Assembly (NCBI GenBank): GCA_902566925.1
Contig: CACFKO010000011.1
Location: 1 to 30,380 of the forward strand
Length of the DNA stretch: 30,380 nucleotides
Source: an uncultured Pelagibacteraceae bacterium
Lineage (GTDB): Bacteria; Pseudomonadota; Alphaproteobacteria; Pelagibacterales; Pelagibacteraceae
Direction: 5' to 3'
A model generated the notes under the pieces. It worked only from the letters and a program-made list of their open reading frames with translations. It was not told the DNA's origin and ran no database searches. Of this stretch, positions 24,405 to 30,380 are shown one piece after another. The position numbers and the translations under genes were made by a program. The first letter of the stretch is position 1. Every line of letters begins with the position of its first letter.

Positions 24405-25657
24405 TTCATACTCAGAACATGTCCTACAAGATATAGACTTCCAAATATAACAATTATCTTTTTTTCTTTTTTTGGAATTTTCTTAAGTGCATCATTTATA
24501 TTTTTTGACTCCTCAGAGCAAAATTTATTTTTTTTGGCTATTTTATAAAGATCAAAAGAACTCATCGAACTAGGCTCATTGGGTATTTTTATAGTAATAA
24601 CTTTTTTAAAAATTCCTTTAAAATTTTTAATAAGATGATCAGGATTTTTGTTTCTAAGGCTTCCCCAAATAGCATACACAGGTACTTTAAATTTTCCTAA
24701 AAAATGAGCTAAATTTTTACAAGATTCATAGCTGTGACAGCCATCCACAAGCATTTTTGTTTTTTTGAGGTTTTTTGTAAGTTTACCTGAGATAAATTGC
24801 ACACGACCTTCAAATTCTATTTTTGGAACAGTTTTTTTAATTATTTTAATATCAACTCCTAAATCTAGGGCTACTTTTATAGCCAATCCTACGTTTTCCC
24901 ACAAACCTTCAGAATGAATTTTTTTAGAACTTAGATTGATTAAATTTTTCTTATCTTTGTAATATTTTTTTTTATTTTTGTTTATAACTTTCCAAGACCC
25001 GTAAAATTCTTTCTCACTTGAGTTTTTTTTTAAAATATTTTTTATTATTTTGGATGTTTGTGGTTTTTGTTTACCTACGTAAATTTTAGTTTTTTTACTT
25101 AAAGACCCAACTTTTTGTCTGCAGATTTCAGTTATTGTTTTTGGATGGACCCACTCTTGGTGTTGGTAGTTAATGTTTGTAGCTATTTGTGCCAAAGGAT
25201 AAGACCACAGATTTGTGCTATCTTTCTTAAATAACAGGCCACTTTCCAAAAGGTTGTAAGAGTCATAATCTGTTTTAGTAGCTGCCAAAATATAAATACA
25301 AGTAAGCAATTCAAACAAAGTAAGTTTTTGTCTCGTTTTCTCTATAACATTTTTATATTTTTTAATTTCTTTAAGAGAAATAAATCTATTTCCTAGCCAA
25401 AACCTTTGGCGAATATCATATAAATGTGGACTCGTAAAAGTATTTACTTTTTTTTTGTTTGCTTCTAGAAAGTATTTTAATGAAGTTAAAACACTATTTT
25501 TTCCATCACTTCCAATTATATTGATTACGTTATTAAGTTCATTTTCAGGATTTCGTAATTTTCCTAGGACATTTTTGATTCTCCCAAGATCTAAGTTGAT
25601 TCTTCTACTATACTGCTTTTGGAGTTTTTGATAGAGTTTCTTGGAAGTTTGCGACAT
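24401..25657 (-). CDS. folC: FolC-type Mur-ligase family protein (folylpolyglutamate/dihydrofolate synthase), divergent
   Basis: 418 residues aligning along the whole length with FolC, which adds Glu to dihydropteroate or folates using ATP. Position and order support the name: it is the last gene of the trpB-trpA-accD-folC run. The motifs are altered. The P-loop GTNGKGS reads GSDGKNS (residues 49-55), TSPHL is kept, EVGLGGRLDATN reads ESGLLFKKDSTN, the DH of the T-x-I-x-x-DH motif reads QH, EKAGI reads QKVGS, and DGAHNP reads DGCHSY. The ATG at 25657 lies 50 bases inside accD; later starts would lose the conserved GRI segment. It may be a working lineage variant or a protein with changed activity. 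Confidence 0.82.
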   Translation of the reverse strand: MSQTSKKLYQKLQKQYSRRINLDLGRIKNVLGKLRNPENELNNVINIIGSDGKNSVLTSLKYFLEANKKKVNTFTSPHLYDIRQRFWLGNRFISLKEIKKYKNVIEKTRQKLTLFELLTCIYILAATKTDYDSYNLLESGLLFKKDSTNLWSYPLAQIATNINYQHQEWVHPKTITEICRQKVGSLSKKTKIYVGKQKPQTSKIIKNILKKNSSEKEFYGSWKVINKNKKKYYKDKKNLINLSSKKIHSEGLWENVGLAIKVALDLGVDIKIIKKTVPKIEFEGRVQFISGKLTKNLKKTKMLVDGCHSYESCKNLAHFLGKFKVPVYAIWGSLRNKNPDHLIKNFKGIFKKVITIKIPNEPSSMSSFDLYKIAKKNKFCSEESKNINDALKKIPKKEKKIIVIFGSLYLVGHVLSMN

Positions 25658-26534
25658 CTGCTTTAGATATAGCCTGGGCTTCTTTTTTCTTCAATAGAAT
25701 TGATAAAAGCGTTGAGATTGTTGATCTTAAATATTTTCTTTCAACTACTAAATCAATTCCGCCGTGCTCTTTAACGAATTCGGCTGTTTGAAATTCTTCT
25801 GGTAGTTCTTCTTTTACTGTATCTTGTATAACTCTACGTCCAGCAAAGGCAATTATAGCTTTAGGTTCTCCAATCAAGATATCTCCCAAGCCAGCAAATG
25901 AAGCTGTTACCCCACCGGCTGTAGGATTTGTCATCACAACAATATATGGCAGATTAGCCTTTTTAAGTTCATTAACGCCCAGAACAGATCTTGTCATCTG
26001 CATTAATGCAACAGCACTTTCTTGCATTCTAGCTCCCCCGCTACAACTAAAAAAAATAAATGGATTTTTATTTTCTATTGCGTGTTGAACACCATGTATA
26101 AATGCTTCTCCTGCGGCTGCACCCAAAGACCCTCCAATGAAGGAAAAATTTTGTGCTCCAGCAGTAATATTAATCCCTTCTAATTTTCCATGTGCAATTA
26201 CAATTGCATCTGTCTGCCCGGTCTGCTCCCTAGCCTTCTTCAATCTTTCAGTATATTTTTTAGTATCAGAGAATTTAAGTGGATCATCTTTAGGCAATGG
26301 TGTTCCCAATACTTGATAATCTTTATTATCAAAAAATATTTTAAATCTTTCTTCAGGGGTAAGCTTATGATGAGACCCACAAGTCGGACATACACTTAAA
26401 TTGTTAAAAAGATCATCTTTGTATAAAAGATTTTTACATTCACACGTTGTCCATAGAGTATCTTTATTGTCTGATGATCTTTTTTTAAATAAAGACTTTA
26501 TTTTAGGTTTAATAAATTTTGTGATCCAATTCAT
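25608..26534 (-). CDS. accD: Acetyl-CoA carboxylase carboxyltransferase beta subunit
   Basis: Transfers CO2 from carboxybiotin to acetyl-CoA in fatty-acid synthesis, with AccA. The 308 residues have the N-terminal zinc ribbon and the crotonase-fold carboxyltransferase domain: GKLEGINITAGAQNFSFIGGS (partly quoted), GEAFIHGVQHAI, FFSCSGGARMQESAVALMQM, TNPTAGGVTASFAGLGD and GRRVIQDTV. The zinc ribbon reads TTCECKNLLY, then SVCPTCGSH: the first Cys pair is spaced C-x-C instead of C-x-x-C. The start overlaps the trpA stop (ATGA). The gene order trpA-accD-folC is standard for Alphaproteobacteria. Confidence 0.95.
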   Translation of the reverse strand: MNWITKFIKPKIKSLFKKRSSDNKDTLWTTCECKNLLYKDDLFNNLSVCPTCGSHHKLTPEERFKIFFDNKDYQVLGTPLPKDDPLKFSDTKKYTERLKKAREQTGQTDAIVIAHGKLEGINITAGAQNFSFIGGSLGAAAGEAFIHGVQHAIENKNPFIFFSCSGGARMQESAVALMQMTRSVLGVNELKKANLPYIVVMTNPTAGGVTASFAGLGDILIGEPKAIIAFAGRRVIQDTVKEELPEEFQTAEFVKEHGGIDLVVERKYLRSTISTLLSILLKKKEAQAISKADVANFQETLSKTPKAV

Positions 26535-27331
26535 TCTATTTTCATCCTTAAGCTTTTTACCATTTTATTTAATTTTGTGACAGGATTTTGGCGATTTTTT
26601 ATTGAGTCGCTAATTCCCTTACACAAAGCGCTTCCTACTACCAGCCCATCAGCTTTTTTGAAAGAGCTAATGGTTTTATTTGTGATTCCAAATCCAATTA
26701 CCATATTCTTTGATTTATTGATTCTTTTTATTTTATTATAATTTTCTAAAATTATTTTAGGAGAAACTTTTAATTTCCCTCCCGTGGTAGATAACATGCT
26801 GATAAAATAATTAAGATCGTGTGAATCTCTTATTATTTTTTTCATTCTTTCTCTTGATGTGGTTGGTGATAAAAGTTGAACAAAAGTAATTGAATTTTTT
26901 TTACATAATTTTGCTAATTTTTTGTTATCAGGCCATGGTAGGTCTACGATTATTATGCCATTCACGCCAACTTGATTACATTTTTTAATGAACTTTTTTT
27001 CTCCGTATCGATAAACCATCTGGTAATAACCCATAAGAATACATGGTTTTGGATTTTTAATTTTTTTATAATTTTTAACTATTTGAAAAACATCTTTAAG
27101 TTTAAGCCCATTTTTTAGAGCTCTATACGAACTATTTTGAATTTGGGCACCATCAGCTATAGGTGCATTAAAAGGAAAGCCAATTTCTAAAATATCAGCA
27201 TAATGGGATATGGATTTTAAAATTTCCAATGACTTTTTTTTAGAATTATCACCAGCCACAGTATAAGTTAAAAGAGCAGGTCTATTTTCTTTTTTGCACT
27301 TTTTGAAAGCTAGACCAATTTCAGATTTCAT
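26531..27331 (-). CDS. trpA: Tryptophan synthase alpha-subunit-like protein (divergent)
   Basis: A 266-residue TIM barrel that in the family splits indole-glycerol phosphate into indole and glyceraldehyde-3-phosphate. Numbering runs level with Salmonella TrpA. Catalytic Glu49 (ILEIG) and Asp60 (IADG) are kept, as are the phosphate-site GFGI and VVGSAL and the Thr-Gly of loop 6 (STTGGKL). Loop 2, normally PFSDP, reads PFNAP, so Asp56, which contacts beta-Lys167 in the classical enzyme, is Ala. Loop 6 normally reads S-x-x-G-V-T-G and is also changed. The gene is linked to trpB and accD by four-base ATGA overlaps. Retro-aldol activity is probable; coupling to the beta subunit is likely to differ. 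Confidence 0.85.
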   Translation of the reverse strand: MKSEIGLAFKKCKKENRPALLTYTVAGDNSKKKSLEILKSISHYADILEIGFPFNAPIADGAQIQNSSYRALKNGLKLKDVFQIVKNYKKIKNPKPCILMGYYQMVYRYGEKKFIKKCNQVGVNGIIIVDLPWPDNKKLAKLCKKNSITFVQLLSPTTSRERMKKIIRDSHDLNYFISMLSTTGGKLKVSPKIILENYNKIKRINKSKNMVIGFGITNKTISSFKKADGLVVGSALCKGISDSIKNRQNPVTKLNKMVKSLRMKIE

Positions 27332-28563
27332 CTTGAATAACTACCTAAATATTTTTTTATAATATCCTTATCTTTTAGACTATCTCCACAACTATCAACT
27401 ACTATTATATTTGAGTCATCAAGCCTAGGAGCAATCTTTATGGCTTCAGCAAAGGCATGTGCTGGCTCTAAACTAGGAGAAATTTCTTCAAGTTCTGTTA
27501 CAAGTTTATAAGAAGAAAAAGCTTCCTCATCAGTTGCAAAGGTATACCTTGCTCTGCCAATATCTTTTAAAAAACAATGAATTGGAGAACAGCTTGGATA
27601 GTCCAAACCCGAACTACAACTTTCCGTCTCATATATTTGTCCATCCGAGTCTTGAACACAATAAGCAGCAGCTCCATGCAGAATTGCAATTTTTGAATTT
27701 TTGCTCAAAGGCGCAGCATGAAGCTTACTTTTTTTTGGTCCTCCAGCCTCTACACCTATTAGCTCTACATGTTTTTTACTATAATTGAAAAATTCACTCC
27801 AAAAACCATATGCACTTGATCCTCCACCAACACAGTTAATTAATTTTAATTTATTTGGTATTTCTCCAAACTCATCATCTAATTGAACCTTAAGTTCTCT
27901 AGAAATTTGAGCTGTGCTCCATCCACAAATTTTTACGAAGATATTAGGACCTACAAGGCTTCCTATTCCCATATGCACTTTATCACAATTAGACACCCAA
28001 TATCTGATACACTCACTAACAGCATCCACTAAGGTTCTGCTTCCCGAATTTACTGGAATAATTTCAGCTCCGTTTTTTTTAATTGCATCACAGTTTGGTT
28101 TTTGTCTTTCAATATCTCTGGTACCCATAAAAACTTTACATCCTAGACCAAATTTTTTTGCAACCATAGAAAACATTTTTCCGTTATAACCAGCACCAGT
28201 ATCAGTGCAAATATATTTTTTTTTGGCTTTTTTGCACAACATGGCATGAGTAATGGCGTTATAGATTTTGTGAGCACCTCCATTTGCATCAGAAACCATT
28301 TTTGCATAAATTTGGGCACCACCTAAATGGTCTGTAAGATTTTGTAGTTTGATAAACCTTGTAGGTCTTCCAACGTAATTTTCGTATAAATTATCTCTCT
28401 CTTTAAGAAAATTTTTATCTTTCCTGCATTTTTCAAATAATTTTGTTAAATCATCTATTGGTTTTTTTAGTGTTTCAGCAACATAATTGCCACCAAATTT
28501 TCCCCCATAAAAACCATTTTTATCGTGCTGATCAATTAAAGGTATTCCTTTTTTTAATTTCAT
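27328..28563 (-). CDS. trpB: Tryptophan synthase beta-subunit-like PLP enzyme with remodelled active site
   Basis: 411 residues that align with TrpB almost without gaps (offset about 12 from Salmonella numbering). Kept are the FGGNYVAET opening, NYVGRPT, the PLP Lys in GAHK (Lys99), IERQ (Arg141 equivalent), the GLDYP Asp, LEPAHA with its Glu, and the GGGS phosphate loop. Changed are KREDLNHTG to KMVSDANGG before the PLP Lys; ETGAGQHG to DTGAGYNG (Glu109 to Asp121, Gln114 to Tyr, His115 to Asn); TLKD to TLVD (Lys167 to Val179); GGGSN to GGGSS; and the pyridine-contact Ser377 (LSGRGDKD) to Cys in DSCGDSLKDKD. It is a fold-type II PLP enzyme for certain; tryptophan synthesis as such is not certain. 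Confidence 0.83.
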   Translation of the reverse strand: MKLKKGIPLIDQHDKNGFYGGKFGGNYVAETLKKPIDDLTKLFEKCRKDKNFLKERDNLYENYVGRPTRFIKLQNLTDHLGGAQIYAKMVSDANGGAHKIYNAITHAMLCKKAKKKYICTDTGAGYNGKMFSMVAKKFGLGCKVFMGTRDIERQKPNCDAIKKNGAEIIPVNSGSRTLVDAVSECIRYWVSNCDKVHMGIGSLVGPNIFVKICGWSTAQISRELKVQLDDEFGEIPNKLKLINCVGGGSSAYGFWSEFFNYSKKHVELIGVEAGGPKKSKLHAAPLSKNSKIAILHGAAAYCVQDSDGQIYETESCSSGLDYPSCSPIHCFLKDIGRARYTFATDEEAFSSYKLVTELEEISPSLEPAHAFAEAIKIAPRLDDSNIIVVDSCGDSLKDKDIIKKYLGSYSR

Positions 28564-28584
28564 TCTAAAATTTGATTAATTTTG

Positions 28585-29241
28585 CTATTTAGAAGACTGT
28601 ATAATTTTTTTGATGTTTTGGCCAGCATCCCCATTTTCATAGATCGGTCTACCTATAACGGCAAAGGCCTTGCTATCATTTTTTGAGATCTTACAAAATT
28701 CTGAATAGCTCATAATCCTTTTTTGATCATGTTTTTTATCCTCAGCACCCCGTATTCCTGGACAAAAGATTTTTAAGTCTTCAGATAAAGATCTTATTGA
28801 TCCATACTCTTTTGCAGAAGCTATAACACCACTAAGCCCAGATTTGATAGCTAAATTTGCCAAAAGCTCAATCTGACCTTGCGAAGAAGATTGTGATGTT
28901 AATACGGTAACACCCAATAATTCTAAATGACCAGCAGACTCTTGAGCTGCTTTAAGCATATCATAATCACCACTAGTATGAATTGTTAAATATTTAACAG
29001 TTTTTAAAGATGAGATACTGGCTACAGTTTTTTTAACTGTATTAGGAATATCTAAAATTTTCAAATCAAGAAAAATTTCTAATCCAAAATCTGAAAATTT
29101 TTTTAAACCTTCTTTTCCACAAATAGCAAACAATTCATTGGTAATTTTAAGACCTGCAGCATCATTTTTTACACTATTGGCAACATCTAGAGCTCTATCA
29201 AAATTTGAAAAATCTAATGCAACAAAAATATTCTTTTTCAA
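28585..29241 (-). CDS. pyrF: Orotidine 5'-phosphate decarboxylase
   Basis: Decarboxylates OMP to UMP, the last step of pyrimidine synthesis. The 218 residues show the catalytic array IFLDLKILDIPNTV (Asp-Lys...Asp), FVALDFSN at the N terminus, the PGIRGAEDKKHDQKR phosphate segment and VIGRPIYENGDAGQNI at the end. The start is a TTG at 29241 that overlaps the ihfB stop (TTGA), since the family begins directly at this point. 21 bases separate its stop from trpB, with no trpF between them. Confidence 0.95.
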   Translation of the reverse strand: MKKNIFVALDFSNFDRALDVANSVKNDAAGLKITNELFAICGKEGLKKFSDFGLEIFLDLKILDIPNTVKKTVASISSLKTVKYLTIHTSGDYDMLKAAQESAGHLELLGVTVLTSQSSSQGQIELLANLAIKSGLSGVIASAKEYGSIRSLSEDLKIFCPGIRGAEDKKHDQKRIMSYSEFCKISKNDSKAFAVIGRPIYENGDAGQNIKKIIQSSK

Positions 29242-29535
29242 TTTATTATCTCATCCTCATTAATTTTTTTTTTTAATTCTTTTGCCATTTTAAATGCAAT
29301 AGATATTTTTTCTGCTTTATGTATTTTTTCGCCAGTACGTGGATTCCTACTTATTTTTTTTTTTAATCTTTTTACTGAAAATCTACCAAAATTCCTAAAC
29401 TCTGTGCTCTTGTTTTTTTTTTATTCCATCAACAATAGCCTCTAGCAGAATGGAGACTATTTTTTCAATGTCTGATTTCTTTAATTTTGGTTGAATTTTT
29501 TTGGATAATTTTGAGATTAACTCAGATCTCACCAT
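29238..29535 (-). pseudogene. ihfB: Integration host factor beta subunit, frameshifted in a ten-A tract
   Basis: From the ATG at 29535 the frame reads the start of an HU/IHF protein (MVRSELISKLSKKI, EKIVSILLEAIVDGIKKK) but stops at TAG (29397-29395) after 46 residues. Dropping one A from the ten-A run at 29413-29422 restores one frame: KSTEFRNFGRFSVKRLKKKI, then SRNPRTGEKIHKAEKI (the NPRTG beta-arm) and AFKMAKELKKKINEDEIIN, ending at 29240-29238 where pyrF starts. The result would be a normal-length IHF/HU protein. Nine or twelve A would be in frame. Sequencing error, a real mutation or slippage rescue are all possible. Two further A11 runs in the gene are in frame. It lies six bases behind rpsA. 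Confidence 0.85.
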
Positions 29536-29541
29536 ATAAGA

Positions 29542-30380
29542 TTATTTTTTATCCTCTTTCTTCTTCTTACTTTTTTTTGATCCAAATGCTTTCCCTAGGA
29601 TATCCCCTAAAATTTGGCCAGAACTTGTGCCACCTTTACCATATTTCTTAATGGCAATTTTTTCATTTTCTATTTCCAATGCTTTTATTGACAAAGATAC
29701 TTTTCTTTGATCCTTTTGCAAACCAACTATCATACAGTCAACTTTATTTCCCTTATTAAATACTTCAGGTCTACAGTTTTCAATTTCCTTAGCAAGCTCA
29801 GCCTTTTTTATAGTAAATAGAGAGTTTTCATCTTGACCAACTGAAACCTTTATTCCATTCTTTAAAACTTCTTTAACAGTTGCTGTTATGGTATCTCCAT
29901 TATTTTTGTTTACAAAATAATCAAAAGGATCTTTTTCTAATTGTCGTACACCAAGTCTAATCTTCTCTTTTTCTTTGTCGAACTCAAGTATTTTTGCTTT
30001 TACAGAGTCATTTTTCTTAAATTTTTTTAAATTTCTTTCTGACTCATTCCAAGAAAGATCTTTGTGGTGTATCATTCCTATCAGATCTGGATTTCCAAGA
30101 GAAACAAATAGTCCGAAATCTGCAATATTAACAACTTTTGTATCTATAACAGACCCTACTGGATGTTTTGTCAAAAAAGCGTTCCATGGATTTTCTAATG
30201 TTTGTTTGTAGCTCAAGGAGATTCTTTTTTTCTCAGGATCCATCTCGATTATTTTCACGTTAATTTCTTGAGAAGGTGAGAGCACTTTGCTTGGTTGTAT
30301 AGTTTTTTTTGCCCAAGAAAGTTCTGATTGATGTACCAATCCCTCCAAACCTTCTTCTGGTTCATTAGTTTTTGGATTTT
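29542..30380 (-). CDS. rpsA: 30S ribosomal protein S1 (C-terminal part; N terminus outside the window)
   Basis: The frame is open to the window edge: the codons before 30348 read NPKTNEPEEGLEGLVHQSELSW across the edge (quoted in part), an S1-motif end. About four S1 domains follow: DPEKKRISLSYKQ, then VNIADFGLFVSLGNPDLIGMIH with KEKIRLGVRQLEKDPF, then VKEVLKNGIKVSVG, then VGLQKDQRKVSLSIKALE. A Lys-rich tail (SKKSKKKKEDKK) closes the protein. S1 binds mRNA on the 30S subunit and unfolds it for initiation. The order rpsA-ihfB-pyrF is typical of Alphaproteobacteria. The promoter lies outside the window. Confidence 0.95.
   Translation of the reverse strand, partial: NPKTNEPEEGLEGLVHQSELSWAKKTIQPSKVLSPSQEINVKIIEMDPEKKRISLSYKQTLENPWNAFLTKHPVGSVIDTKVVNIADFGLFVSLGNPDLIGMIHHKDLSWNESERNLKKFKKNDSVKAKILEFDKEKEKIRLGVRQLEKDPFDYFVNKNNGDTITATVKEVLKNGIKVSVGQDENSLFTIKKAELAKEIENCRPEVFNKGNKVDCMIVGLQKDQRKVSLSIKALEIENEKIAIKKYGKGGTSSGQILGDILGKAFGSKKSKKKKEDKK

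Noticed and set aside
27534..28189. Plus-strand frames of 84-91 residues inside trpB
   Set aside because: Antisense to an intact PLP-enzyme gene; their sequences show no domain.
1..30380. Mobile element, prophage, defence island or CRISPR array
   Set aside because: No transposase, integrase, direct-repeat array, tRNA-bordered insertion or sharp change in base composition was seen; nearly all genes are housekeeping or common accessory types.

Overview
The window is a dense, AT-rich (roughly 30% G+C by eye) stretch of a streamlined alphaproteobacterial genome. The evidence is the alphaproteobacteria-specific DUF1476/ATPase zeta-type gene, a Tim14-like membrane J-protein, and the typical alphaproteobacterial block rpsA-ihfB-pyrF-(trpF)-trpB-trpA-accD-folC next to trxA. 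Very short spacers, overlapping genes and lysine/asparagine-rich proteins fit a marine oligotroph of the SAR11 (Pelagibacterales) or AEGEAN-169/HIMB59 type. That placement is inference, not proof. No tRNA, rRNA, CRISPR array, insertion sequence or prophage was seen, and no stretch of more than 300 bases lacks a gene.

Layout. 1-2.7 kb: the 5' end of gpmA (minus), then a ladder of overlapping plus-strand genes (cutA, VanZ-like, DUF1476, secreted nuclease) and a lysozyme-fold lipoprotein. 2.7-8 kb: a minus-strand operon reading msrA, 3-mercaptopyruvate sulfurtransferase, a short membrane-fusion protein and an RND pump. 8-11.5 kb: EamA transporter, AlkA-like glycosylase and a purine-type phosphoribosyltransferase (plus), facing a purine permease (minus) across the only clear terminator. 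11.6-18.6 kb: small lipoprotein, oligopeptidase B, J-domain membrane protein, GT9 glycosyltransferase, DapA-like aldolase, cyclopropane fatty acid synthase and an unknown coiled-coil protein. 18.6-21.5 kb: metallo-beta-lactamase-fold hydrolase, an unlisted 33-aa membrane peptide, a small lipoprotein, a TauD-like dioxygenase and a DUF3047 protein (all minus). 21.6-24.4 kb: rmuC, sbcB and trxA (plus). 24.4-30.4 kb: a minus-strand operon rpsA, ihfB (frameshifted), pyrF, trpB, trpA, accD, folC.

Working together: the gpt-like gene and the permease form a purine uptake and salvage pair. msrA and sseA deal with oxidised or sulfane sulfur. rmuC and sbcB are a DNA-processing pair. The last operon couples translation (S1), a nucleoid protein, pyrimidine, tryptophan, fatty-acid and folate synthesis.

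The most unusual signal is the trpB/trpA pair. Both proteins align nearly without gaps to classical tryptophan synthase, but the beta active site is remodelled (Glu109 to Asp, Gln-His of the carboxylate loop to Tyr-Asn, Ser377 to Cys). Both partners of the inter-subunit salt bridge (alpha Asp56, beta Lys167) are replaced together, by Ala and Val. trpF, which normally sits next to trpB, is absent. folC and accD in the same operon also carry altered motifs. ihfB is broken by a single A in a ten-A tract.
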